Shown here: positions 9,469 to 16,859 of the stretch, piece after piece
Numbering within the stretch: position 1 is the stretch's first letter
Layout: every line of letters begins with the position of its first letter
Source of the DNA: CAYXWM01 sp964468805
Lineage (GTDB): Bacteria; Bacillota; Clostridia; Lachnospirales; WRBF01
NCBI GenBank assembly: GCA_964468805.1
Contig: CAYXWM010000021.1
Span: forward strand, 1-39,507
Direction: 5' to 3'
DNA: 39,507 nucleotides
The notes under the pieces: model-generated
The model's input: the letters and a program-made list of their open reading frames with translations, nothing else
Told to the model about the DNA's origin: nothing
Databases searched by the model: none
Made by a program: the position numbers and the translations under genes

Positions 9469-10470
9469 ATGGAGATGTCGATGACTAAAAGAAAGAACCC
9501 TATAAATTTTATGAAATCAATCAAATATACTTCTGTAGTTTTATTAATTTTAGGATTGTCGCTTGTTTCCATAAATTTGTCCTCAAATACACTTAATCAA
9601 GCCAACACCACCCCTCTGGGCAGCCCGATTCAGCAACCCGGCGAAACATCTTTAATCCCGGAAGACACCGAAATTCCCGTCTATGAAAAAGGTTTGTTTT
9701 CTTGGATGGATCAAGCTACAGATAAAAATAATCGCAAAGAGCTTTATTCAGCAATTGATACTCTTGGCATTACCGACCTTTATCAAGTGTTTTCCGACAG
9801 AACCATTAAATCCAAGGATATGCCTTCTTTTTTGGCTGATATGAAGGTCAAAAAAGTAAACTTATACTATCTTATGGGTCAGCCGGAATGGGGTCTTGAC
9901 AAAAACGCAACAGAAGCAATTAAAGCAATCAAAACAGTAGCGAATTACAATGATAAGTATAAAGATTCAGGTAGGTTTCGGGGCATCGTTTTAGATGTTG
10001 AGCCTTATTTGACAAAAGATTGGGACAAAGATCCTTCCGCCGTAATGGAAACTTTTTGCACATCATTAAAAACCGCTTACAGAGCTGCTGCTCAAAGGGA
10101 TTTACGAGTAATTGTTTGTATACCTTATTGGCTTGATGATAAATATTCGGAACAGCTAAAATATATTATTTCAAGAGCAAGCGATGAGGTTGCTGTTATG
10201 AACTATAATTTAAGTAATGAAATCCCAAATATGCAGAAAGAAATAGAACTTGCTAAAGAGTTTAATAAACGAATAAACTGTATATTTGAGTTTGGATACC
10301 CCGGGACAAACGAACTGACAGACAACCAAACCTACTATAATAAAGGAATAGAACCTGCCGTTAAAAATTTCGAAACTCTTTATAGGAACTATAAATATCA
10401 AAAGCTGAAATTTTCATTTCACCATTACAGGGTTATAAATGAATTATTAAACCAAAAAGAACCTGTCTGA
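9469..10470 (+). CDS. Membrane-anchored TIM-barrel glycosidase-like protein
   Basis: This 333-residue protein has a short basic N-terminus and a hydrophobic segment (about residues 19-38) followed by a Ser/Thr/Pro-rich linker, then a soluble domain from about residue 75. Strand-like motifs KKVNLYYLMGQPEWG, FRGIVLDVEPYLTKDW, RDLRVIVCIPYWLDD, DEVAVMNYNLSNE and CIFEFGYPG recall the (beta/alpha)8 fold of GH18-like or related glycosidases, with D and E of VLDVEPY as candidate catalytic residues. It is the last gene of the operon, 12 bases after the glycosyltransferase, with GGAG nine bases before the ATG, and a strong terminator follows. It probably acts outside the membrane on the exported polymer. 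Exact family membership is uncertain. Confidence 0.65.
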   Translation: MEMSMTKRKNPINFMKSIKYTSVVLLILGLSLVSINLSSNTLNQANTTPLGSPIQQPGETSLIPEDTEIPVYEKGLFSWMDQATDKNNRKELYSAIDTLGITDLYQVFSDRTIKSKDMPSFLADMKVKKVNLYYLMGQPEWGLDKNATEAIKAIKTVANYNDKYKDSGRFRGIVLDVEPYLTKDWDKDPSAVMETFCTSLKTAYRAAAQRDLRVIVCIPYWLDDKYSEQLKYIISRASDEVAVMNYNLSNEIPNMQKEIELAKEFNKRINCIFEFGYPGTNELTDNQTYYNKGIEPAVKNFETLYRNYKYQKLKFSFHHYRVINELLNQKEPV

Positions 10471-10486
10471 TATGTTGCTGAAATAT

Positions 10487-10527
10487 AACAGCCACCTAAC
10501 TTAGAAAAATAAAGTTAGGTGGCTGTT
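10487..10527 (+). terminator. Terminator of the polysaccharide operon
   Basis: AACAGCCACCTAACTT and AAGTTAGGTGGCTGTT form a perfect 16-bp stem with a loop of nine A/T/G bases, starting 17 bases after the stop of the last gene. The run of T after it is short (ATTTGG), but the stem is very stable. Confidence 0.85.
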
Positions 10528-10826
10528 ATTTGGTAAGCATTCAATGCCAAAACGACTATAATGATGTGTTGGACTAAATTAAACTTCGCCGAATCTCTAT
10601 AGAATTCACATTTATGCAAAAAACCATGTGAATATGTACTCATAACGGAAAAATGCCTTCGAAACTTAATTTGCTACGCAAATACGGGTGACCGGTGATT
10701 CAGATTACCAATACCCATTTAAACCCGTTTATAAAATTAATAAATAATTGGCGTAACATTTTTTAATCTTCAAGAATGGTTTCAAAGGGGATTGGCAGAA
10801 GTTTTGCATTCATTTATAACCAACTT
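10528..10826. other. Intergenic region without a gene
   Basis: No coding frame with a ribosome-binding site is seen. A perfect 8-bp inverted repeat ATTCACAT/ATGTGAAT (10604-10611 and 10626-10633) could be an operator-like site or a weak hairpin. Confidence 0.5.
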
Positions 10827-11111
10827 CTATAACAGTTTCATAATTTGCAGTTTTTTAATTTGCCTTTCAAGTTCCCAACCTACATATGGCTTATTATATT
10901 CTGAAAACCACTTCCACCCATCTGAAAACCATTTTTCTCTCCATAATATCCATGAGGCTTCTTTGTCCGGAAAGTCGTCATATCCAAATTGAAAACCACA
11001 ACAGGTACATATTTCATACGAACCATACCCATCGCTATTATAAGGCGGTTCACCCAAATTGTCGTATAGACATACAGGACAGGTGTAATTGCTTATACTA
11101 AGACTATTCAC
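10827..11111 (-). CDS. CPCC family cysteine-rich (zinc-ribbon) protein
   Basis: This 94-residue protein has two cysteine pairs, CPVC (residues 11-14) and CTCC (36-39), that should bind one zinc ion, followed by GFQFGYDDF and a tryptophan-rich stretch (WILWREKWFSDGWKWF). This is the pattern of the small CPCC cysteine-rich family (PF14206). The start is GTG, chosen because AAAGGGG lies nine bases upstream. A TATAAT-like box at 11147-11152 on the same strand may serve as its -10. It is a single-gene unit. Members occur scattered in Firmicutes and in some polymorphic-toxin neighbourhoods as possible immunity proteins, but no toxin gene is visible here, so no function is claimed. Confidence 0.8.
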   Translation of the reverse strand: MNSLSISNYTCPVCLYDNLGEPPYNSDGYGSYEICTCCGFQFGYDDFPDKEASWILWREKWFSDGWKWFSEYNKPYVGWELERQIKKLQIMKLL

Positions 11112-11326
11112 AATATTTAACCCCTTTTTGCTTTAGGCATGACCCTATTATATACTCTACAACTATATCGACATAACCGCTAAAAAAACAAAGGAAATAA
11201 AGAGATATAAACCGGTTTAATATTATATACACCTGTGTATGCCATTTTGATGTACCGCTGTTCTCAAATGCAACCATATTTATGAAACCTTTTCACCGAT
11301 CTTAAACAATGCAGTTAAATTTCTCC

Positions 11327-12748
11327 TTATTTATCAGCCCCCAACTCTATTAACCAATTACCTCTAATCACAAAACTTGGCCAAGAAAATCTAAAGTCTA
11401 CTTTCTCAAGATTTTTGTCGAAGGTCATTGTCATAGTGGCGGTGTTGTCTTTGATAATGGTTTCGGCTTTTATAACATCCTTGCTATAAGCTCCTATGTC
11501 AGTTATCCACACACTTTTATCCTTACCGGTATTCAGATCAAACTCCACAACGGCAGTATCTTCCGAAACTCTCTTAATAGATTTAACATTGGCTTTTTGA
11601 ATTATAAAGTCTAATTCTTTATTAACTGAAACTTCGCCCTCTTTGGGAATTGTTAAGCTTGTTTCGGTTACAATTTTTTCATACCCTACAGATACAGCAG
11701 GCAATTTTACGGTAAGGTCTGTAGTATTTGCGGTTGTTTCGAATAAGGTTATAGGTCTGCCCACTGCATTTTCAGGCTCGTTCAAAGTATAAGGGTTGTT
11801 GTTTTTGTCATAGGCAGTAATGGGCTTTTTAATACCGGAGGTGCCGGAACCTAAAATTCCGCCGTTTTCGTTTTTAAATGAATGTTTAAATTCTGTAAAT
11901 TCCGGCTCTCCCAAATTTCTAAGTATTAAATCCTCGTCCTCAAAGCTTGCCACAAGCTGAATATTTGTCTTGCCGTCCTTTACGCTTGCAATTCCCGCTA
12001 CATTTGCTATAAGGGGCGTAGTTTGTTCATAATTTGGCGTTAATTCATCCGGGGTTTCATCATTACCTACATTTTCGTTGTGGGGCTTTCCTACAATCAG
12101 GCTTGCATCTGTTTTTAAGTTATCTGCCTTTTCCAAAGAAATATCATAGGAAACACCGTCAATTGTGAACTTAAAATCTTTAAACGGTGCAATATTATAA
12201 TTATTTTCGGTTTCATTCATAAAGCTAAATTGCATAACCCCATCTGCATCATAACCATATCCGCCGACTGTATAACGAACACCCGGGTCATTCATTGGAA
12301 TTACGGATACATTAAGGCCCTCTGTTTGCTTATCTACAAGCTTTGCAGAAGGTTTTACGGCTGCGTCCAAATGACCTTTTGATACGCTTAAATTCAACAG
12401 TGTAAATTTATCATTCAGCTTAACTTCCCGGGGTAAATAATAAGCATCTCCATCTACTATAGTAGAATACAGCACTGATTTGTTAAAGAAAGATTGTATT
12501 GCTTTGGAAATTTCCCCGGCATAAACAGTTGAAAAGGTAAGCGTTGCCGCCACGGCTGCTGCAATTACGGTTTTTCTGTTTATTTTAGATTTCTTAACCG
12601 GCTTCTTATTTAATTTATTCATAGCCTTTTCTTTAATTGCGTGAATATTAAAGGTTTCGCCCTTTTCCCTAAGTAAATCGTCAACTTTTTTATCCACTAA
12701 ATCATCATCAATACTGTTGAGCAAATTCATAACATCCTTTTCATTCAT
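11327..12748 (-). CDS. DUF4179 domain anti-sigma factor-like membrane protein
   Basis: This 473-residue protein has a cytosolic N-terminus of about 60 residues (MNEKDVMNLLNSIDDDLVDK onward), one transmembrane segment (about 64-82, TVIAAAVAATLTFSTVYA) and a large extracellular beta-rich region. This is the layout of DUF4179 anti-sigma proteins. Its start overlaps the end of the sigma factor gene by eight bases, so the two are translationally coupled and cotranscribed. The cytosolic part should hold the ECF sigma factor inactive until the extracellular domain senses an envelope signal. The opposite-facing pair to its right (13517-15500) has the same organisation but a clearly different sequence. 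Confidence 0.8.
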   Translation of the reverse strand: MNEKDVMNLLNSIDDDLVDKKVDDLLREKGETFNIHAIKEKAMNKLNKKPVKKSKINRKTVIAAAVAATLTFSTVYAGEISKAIQSFFNKSVLYSTIVDGDAYYLPREVKLNDKFTLLNLSVSKGHLDAAVKPSAKLVDKQTEGLNVSVIPMNDPGVRYTVGGYGYDADGVMQFSFMNETENNYNIAPFKDFKFTIDGVSYDISLEKADNLKTDASLIVGKPHNENVGNDETPDELTPNYEQTTPLIANVAGIASVKDGKTNIQLVASFEDEDLILRNLGEPEFTEFKHSFKNENGGILGSGTSGIKKPITAYDKNNNPYTLNEPENAVGRPITLFETTANTTDLTVKLPAVSVGYEKIVTETSLTIPKEGEVSVNKELDFIIQKANVKSIKRVSEDTAVVEFDLNTGKDKSVWITDIGAYSKDVIKAETIIKDNTATMTMTFDKNLEKVDFRFSWPSFVIRGNWLIELGADK

Positions 12749-13286
12749 AAGAAAAAGCCTCCTTTATTAGTTTTCTGCCCCTAGACAGACGATTATCAAT
12801 AGCCGAACGAGTTAAATTCAGCGACTCCATTAAGTCAACTATTTTTTCATTATAAAAATACCTTCTCAGAAACAATTCCTTGTCAACATCATTAAATTGA
12901 TTAATTATATGGATTACCTTTTCTTGCTCCTGTCTTGAAATAAGCTGTCTCTCGATGTTTTCGGAATCAACTATAGGCAACTCATCTATATTGACGGTTT
13001 GTAGCTTTGAAATCTTCCGTTTATATTTAAGAGCCTTGTATTTTGTCAGTATAAAGAGCCAAGTCTTGAAACTTGCTTTTTTGGGGTCAAACTTATCAAT
13101 ATTAAGCCATGCCTCGGCAAACACATCCGCCACACATTCCTCCATATCCTCTTTTGTACAAGAAATATGTAAGATATTATAAGCAAGGTAGTATACCTGT
13201 TTTGAATATTTTTCCACTATGTATTCGTAAGTTTGTATATCCCCTTTTTTAATGTTTTTGACTATTTCCAAATCATTAAGTTCCAA
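12741..13286 (-). CDS. ECF-type RNA polymerase sigma factor
   Basis: This 181-residue sigma-70 family protein has region 2 (about residues 20-90: YSKQVYYLAYNIL, MEECVADVFAEAWLN, FKTWLFILTKYKALKYKRK) and region 4 (about 135-180: DKELFLRRYFYNEKIVDLME, LTRSAIDNRLSRGRKLIKEA). A start seven codons further upstream is open, but it would place the AAAGGAGG ribosome-binding site within the coding sequence, so the TTG at 13286 is preferred. The gene is first in a two-gene unit with the DUF4179 protein and is divergent from a second ECF unit. Such factors usually activate their own promoter, which should then lie in the shared region 13287-13516. Confidence 0.88.
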   Translation of the reverse strand: MELNDLEIVKNIKKGDIQTYEYIVEKYSKQVYYLAYNILHISCTKEDMEECVADVFAEAWLNIDKFDPKKASFKTWLFILTKYKALKYKRKISKLQTVNIDELPIVDSENIERQLISRQEQEKVIHIINQFNDVDKELFLRRYFYNEKIVDLMESLNLTRSAIDNRLSRGRKLIKEAFSYE

Positions 13287-13516
13287 AGTCCCAAAACCTC
13301 CTTTCAACTAATTACTATCCGGATAAACTTGTTTTCTCTCATATTTATTCTAAAATTAATTTAAATGAGGACGAAGCCGAAATGCAGTAATAATTCGGCA
13401 TACCCTTAAAATATAGAAATGAGATGATATTTTTATATATAATAGTGAAAGAAAAAGTTAAAATCAACGTATATGATATTGAAAAGCTTTTCAAATTTAT
13501 ACCAAGGCGGTGAGAA
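13287..13516. promoter_or_regulatory. Divergent control region between two ECF sigma units
   Basis: This region must carry promoters for both divergent units. A TATAAT box (13438-13443) faces the plus-strand sigma gene, with a poor -35 (TAGAAA near 13414). A hairpin with arms GCCGAA and TTCGGC lies near 13375-13398. I cannot identify a classical ECF AAC/CGT promoter with confidence. Confidence 0.4.
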
Positions 13517-14047
13517 ATGGACGGCAGAGAAATAATTCTAAAAATAAAACAGGGCAATACAGAAGTTTTTTCAGATATAATCGATGAATATTCCGGCTAT
13601 TTGGCTAAGGTAATAAATAATGTTTATAGTCTGAACATTCAAGATACAGAAGACATTATAGCTGAAACTATGCTCTCTTTATGGAAAAACTCTAAAAAAC
13701 TGAAAGAAGATTTAAATTTTAAATCCTTCTTGGCAACTGTTGCACGTAACAAGACAATAGATTTAATCAGGAAAAGACGAGTGGACTTAATCGTATTGGA
13801 CATAAATCTGTCAGACGATTCGGATATAGAAAAGGATATTTTGATAAAAGAAATGACTGATTTTATTAACCGGAAGATTGATGAAACCAAAGAACCCGAT
13901 AGGTCTATCTTACTCTTAAAATATCATTATGGGCTAAAAAGCAAGGAAATTGCAGATAAACTATCCTTAAATCAGAATACAGTTGATGTTAAGTTATCTC
14001 GTCAACGTTCTAAGTTTAAGAAGATGATATCAAGAATGGAGGTATAA
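13517..14047 (+). CDS. ECF-type RNA polymerase sigma factor
   Basis: This 176-residue sigma-70 family protein has region 2 (FSDIIDEYSGYLAKVINNVY, DTEDIIAETMLSLWKNSKKL, FKSFLATVARNKTIDLIRKR) and region 4 (DRSILLLKYHYGLKSKEIAD, LNQNTVDVKLSRQRSKFKKM). It lacks the extra domains of primary sigma factors, so it is of the ECF type. AAGGCGGTGAG precedes the ATG. Its stop is one base before the start of the DUF4179 gene, whose ribosome-binding site GGAGGT overlaps the end of this gene. It is divergent from the other sigma factor, and their sequences differ, so this is not a recent duplication. Confidence 0.88.
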   Translation: MDGREIILKIKQGNTEVFSDIIDEYSGYLAKVINNVYSLNIQDTEDIIAETMLSLWKNSKKLKEDLNFKSFLATVARNKTIDLIRKRRVDLIVLDINLSDDSDIEKDILIKEMTDFINRKIDETKEPDRSILLLKYHYGLKSKEIADKLSLNQNTVDVKLSRQRSKFKKMISRMEV

Positions 14048-14048
14048 A

Positions 14049-15500
14049 ATGAATGACATAGATACAGATAGAATCAAAAGTAAATTCTACGACAAATTAA
14101 GGGATGAAAAGAAAAGGCAAAATAAAAGGTTAAAAATCAAATCATTAATTGCTGTTGCAGCCGTAGTCAGTTTAACAAGCATAACCGTTTTTGCTGCCAA
14201 TATGGGAGTTTTTAATACTTTGTTCAGTAACTTCTACGACGTTTCAGATAATGTTAGATTATCGCCCGCAAAGGTAAAAAGCAACGGCGTCACAATGAGT
14301 ATGTCAAGTTATCTGGCTGATAATATGGGTATTGTTCCGGAGCTGGTTTTTACTAAAGATGACGGTTCAAGCTTTCCAAGTGACACAATGGCAGTGTATA
14401 AGGGCAGATATGTAGATGGGCTTATGTTGGGAGACCCAAGTGTGAAAGTAAATAATGTGTTACGGGCAGCCTCATCACAAAATAGAGTTAGCGAAGATGG
14501 AAAATCCTATTACTGCCTGCCTATAATTCATTACGATATAGAAGATATCAGCAATTCAACTATAGATATAAGCATAGACAAGCTGTTGTACAGTATGAAA
14601 GAATCAATAGAAACCATTGATTTAGACCTTTATAACGCTTATAAAAACGCCGATGTAAAATCCTATGAAATCAAAGACCCACAGGATGCCGAACTTATCA
14701 AGATTTTTGATAAAGTTGAAGATAAACCCATTCAGACTAAAATCGGCATGACTATCTATTCAATATCATTTGCAAAAATTAAAACAGGATCGGCAGATAT
14801 AGCGGATGGTATGCCTCCGGCAGATGGGGTTGATATTGCAGGAATTTCTCCCCAAAAGTATGACAATATTATTGCAATTAAATATACCGGCATGGCTGAA
14901 AAAGACGGTGTAGAATACAGCTTTTGGCCGAAAAATTTGTTAACTAACAGTGATCCTTTGGGTATCTTCTTAGATGCCGGCAACAACACTTACTATAGGC
15001 TTTTCAGAGTGAATGACTTTGAAGATTTAAAGAATATAGGCGGTATAACCTTTAGGGTAAACAGTAATAACTTTATAAAAGGGGATTGGCATTTAAAAAC
15101 AAACTTTGCGTCCAACCAAAATCAAAGCACTATAGTTATCAATAAAGAATTTAACACAGACAACGAGGATTCGGTAATTAATCTTATAAAGGCTGATATT
15201 TCCTTGTTTTCAACAAAATTAAATTATGAAATCAGAGATAACAAAGGTAATTTGCTTACAAATATCAACGGCTACGATTTAAATACCTATTACCTAAATA
15301 ATATAATTAACAACAAAGTAAAATTGCTGTATAGCGATGGCAGTGAAATAGAACTTAGTAACTCTTCATTTGCAAGCGAACCCGGCGGAGCCGTTAATAT
15401 TTTCTATAACGTAGAAATGAATCCCGACGTTTATACTTTAATGAACACGGGCAAATTATCAGCTATTGTAATAAACGGTGAAAGTTTTAAAATCGATTAA
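14049..15500 (+). CDS. DUF4179-like anti-sigma factor membrane protein
   Basis: This 483-residue protein has a highly charged cytosolic N-terminus (residues 1-30), one transmembrane segment (about 31-49, SLIAVAAVVSLTSITVFAA) and a large extracellular region. The layout and the position directly after an ECF sigma gene match DUF4179 anti-sigma proteins, although the cytosolic part is shorter (about 30 residues) than in the neighbouring paralogue. It should sequester the sigma factor at the membrane and sense an extracellular cue. The extracellular half contains repeated beta-type stretches but no catalytic motif. Confidence 0.72.
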   Translation: MNDIDTDRIKSKFYDKLRDEKKRQNKRLKIKSLIAVAAVVSLTSITVFAANMGVFNTLFSNFYDVSDNVRLSPAKVKSNGVTMSMSSYLADNMGIVPELVFTKDDGSSFPSDTMAVYKGRYVDGLMLGDPSVKVNNVLRAASSQNRVSEDGKSYYCLPIIHYDIEDISNSTIDISIDKLLYSMKESIETIDLDLYNAYKNADVKSYEIKDPQDAELIKIFDKVEDKPIQTKIGMTIYSISFAKIKTGSADIADGMPPADGVDIAGISPQKYDNIIAIKYTGMAEKDGVEYSFWPKNLLTNSDPLGIFLDAGNNTYYRLFRVNDFEDLKNIGGITFRVNSNNFIKGDWHLKTNFASNQNQSTIVINKEFNTDNEDSVINLIKADISLFSTKLNYEIRDNKGNLLTNINGYDLNTYYLNNIINNKVKLLYSDGSEIELSNSSFASEPGGAVNIFYNVEMNPDVYTLMNTGKLSAIVINGESFKID

Positions 15501-15589
15501 TAAAACACCGGGTTATATTGTGAGAGTTGAGGTTGATTTTTAATATTATCAAAACAAACATCTGCATTATTTAAATTGAAAATAGCTAT

Positions 15590-15733
15590 CCTATTTTTGT
15601 CCACAATCAAAAATAGCCCTTTAAGGGCAGTTTGTATACCTTATGCGATTGTAAACCTTCAACGAGCCTTTAGGATATGGCTTAGTAAATGCCCTTACAG
15701 GCTAGAGCAAACCACCGGTCAGACCGGTGGTTT
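15590..15733 (+). ncRNA. Structured intergenic RNA candidate, resembling an IS605-type omega RNA/HEARO tail
   Basis: This stretch contains a self-complementary GCCCTTTAAGGGC, a GAGCCTTTAGG...GGCTTAG segment, TGCCCTTACAGGCTAGAGC and a final perfect 11-bp hairpin AAACCACCGGT/ACCGGTGGTTT. The order is reminiscent of the conserved right-end RNA of IS200/IS605 elements (omega RNA, HEARO), but no tnpA or tnpB frame is present. Recognition is from memory of such sequences and needs a covariance search. It lies between two convergent genes, so it may simply be a complex terminator region. Confidence 0.35.
15709..15733. terminator. Hairpin between convergent genes
   Basis: AAACCACCGGT and ACCGGTGGTTT form a perfect 11-bp stem with a three-base loop. 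It is followed by TTTCTAATTT on the plus strand and lies 13 bases beyond the stop of the GNAT gene on the other strand, so it can end transcription from both sides. Confidence 0.6.
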
Positions 15734-15746
15734 CTAATTTGCAGGT

Positions 15747-16214
15747 TTACAGATTTAATTTCATTGGGGTCATATTCGGTCTTTCCGAATAGGCAAATCC
15801 CAGCTTTTCGTAAAGTTTTTTGCCCATGGGTGAAGCAGATAATTCTATAAATGAGGCGTTTTGCTCTTTAGCCTTTTCAATAAGTGCATTTAGAACCATG
15901 GTTGCATAGCCTTTTTGCCTGTATCGGGAGTAGGTTAATACGTTTAAAATCAATCCCACTTTACCCGTCGGGAAAAATATATTTGCCGGCTTTTCAATGA
16001 TAACAAGAAAGGCTACAGATGCAATATTTCCTTCGTGTTCAGCAAACACCGCAAAGAAGTCTTTGTTTAAATGTTCGTTATAATATGAATCTAATTGGTC
16101 TTTTATGGTTTGTCTTAAATCATTGGATATATCCCAATTTTCTTCGGCAAAAAAGTCAAATCTGACTTTAGTCAATAATTCTGTGTCTTCTTTTGAAGCA
16201 AAACGTACTGTCAT
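15747..16214 (-). CDS. GNAT family N-acetyltransferase
   Basis: This 155-residue protein has the GNAT fold. An N-terminal beta strand with VRFASKEDTELLTKVRFDFF is followed by acceptor-side helices and a central NVLTYSRYRQKGYATMVLNA, in which RQKGYA matches the acetyl-CoA-binding R-x-x-G-x-A/G loop (about residues 98-103). The end reads ASPMGKKLYEKLGFAYSE, the usual C-terminal GNAT motif. It should transfer an acetyl group to a small molecule or protein amine in the cytosol; the substrate is unknown. GGAGG lies six bases before the ATG. It is a single gene next to a MITE-like repeat. Confidence 0.88.
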   Translation of the reverse strand: MTVRFASKEDTELLTKVRFDFFAEENWDISNDLRQTIKDQLDSYYNEHLNKDFFAVFAEHEGNIASVAFLVIIEKPANIFFPTGKVGLILNVLTYSRYRQKGYATMVLNALIEKAKEQNASFIELSASPMGKKLYEKLGFAYSERPNMTPMKLNL

Positions 16215-16240
16215 CTTGCACCTCCGTGTAGTTATAACGT

Positions 16241-16359
16241 TATACTTAATTGCATAAGGAATAGTACCAAAAGCTATTTCTCGTAAACGATTCGCTCTTG
16301 CGGTCGCTCATCACTACGAATATACGCTTTTGTTACTACTTAACCGAAAATTAAGTATA
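16241..16359. repeat. MITE-like palindromic repeat, copy 1
   Basis: The ends TATACTTAATT and AATTAAGTATA are inverted repeats, and the inverted similarity extends inward for about 33 bases up to CCAAAAGC/GCTTTTGTTA. A second copy with the same ends and the same interior block (CTTCGTAAACG..., CACTACGAATATACGC) lies at 32051-32187. There is no coding capacity. It is best read as a miniature inverted-repeat transposable element. Confidence 0.75.
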
Positions 16360-16391
16360 GTTTGTAACAAGGATTTTTAATGTTAAGAATA

Positions 16392-16426
16392 TAAAAACAA
16401 AAGCTGTCAAACAAAGTCGACAGCTT
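16392..16426 (-). terminator. Terminator of the tRNA unit
   Basis: On the minus strand AAGCTGTC and GACAGCTT form an 8-bp stem followed by TTGTTTTTAT, eight bases beyond the 3' end of the tRNA-Pro gene. Confidence 0.8.
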
Positions 16427-16434
16427 AAAATTTA

Positions 16435-16508
16435 TCGGGGTGACAGGACTTGAACCTGCGACCTCTGCGTCCCGAACGCAGCGCTCTACCAAGCTGAGCC
16501 ACACCCCG
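16435..16508 (-). tRNA. tRNA-Pro (anticodon CGG)
   Basis: The 74-base cloverleaf is complete on the minus strand. The acceptor arms CGGGGTG/CACCCCG pair fully, the D arm is GCTC...GAGC, the anticodon stem CTGCG/CGCAG encloses the loop TTCGGGA with anticodon CGG, and the T arm contains GGTTCAAGTCC. The 3' CCA is not encoded. Confidence 0.95.
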
Positions 16509-16570
16509 GCAAGTTTATGTATATAAAAAACATAGCCGTAAGTTCTTTTCAGAAATTACGACTTTAAATA

Positions 16571-16655
16571 TGCCGCAGAAGGGACTCGAACCCCCACGAA
16601 CTCGCGTTCGGTAGATTTTGAGTCTACTGCGTCTGCCAATTCCGCCACTGCGGCA
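16571..16655 (-). tRNA. tRNA-Leu (anticodon CAA)
   Basis: The 85-base gene on the minus strand has acceptor arms TGCCGCA/TGCGGCA, the anticodon stem GTAGA/TCTAC with loop CTCAAAA (anticodon CAA), a long variable arm (CGAACGCGAGTTCG) typical of leucine tRNAs, and a T loop with GGTTCGAGTCC. CCA is not encoded. It is followed after about 60 bases by tRNA-Pro in the same unit. Confidence 0.95.
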
Positions 16656-16686
16656 TGTGAAAAACGTGAACCGCTTTCCGTCAAAG

Positions 16687-16715
16687 ATAATAACACAGTA
16701 TGATAGCAAAGTCAA
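16687..16715 (-). promoter_or_regulatory. Promoter of the tRNA unit
   Basis: On the minus strand TTGACT (16710-16715) and TATTAT (16687-16692) are spaced by 17 bases. They lie about 32 bases upstream of the tRNA-Leu gene, a typical strong sigma-A promoter. Confidence 0.75.
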
Positions 16716-16753
16716 GTAGTTTTTTTATTTTACAGTGAATTAACTTCAATGCA

Positions 16754-16811
16754 GTCCTTTTTTGTACGGAAAAACCGTTGTGGAATACGATATTTTCAGA
16801 CAAAAAAGGAC
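16754..16811. terminator. Nested hairpin between the Hsp70 operon and the tRNA unit
   Basis: GTCCTTTTTTGT and ACAAAAAAGGAC form an outer stem of about 12 bp. Inside, ACGG-AAAAA-CCGT forms a small second hairpin. A further 8-bp inverted repeat TTATTAAC/GTTAATAA lies between it and the operon's last stop codon. Together they probably end the long minus-strand transcript before the tRNA promoter. Confidence 0.5.
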
Positions 16812-16859
16812 ATTTTATTATTAACTACATAACACTTGTTGTTAATAAATAAAGCCAAA

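Noticed and set aside
16515..16715. Open frame of 66 codons on the minus strand
   Set aside because: It runs through the tRNA-Leu gene and its promoter, which fully explain the sequence.
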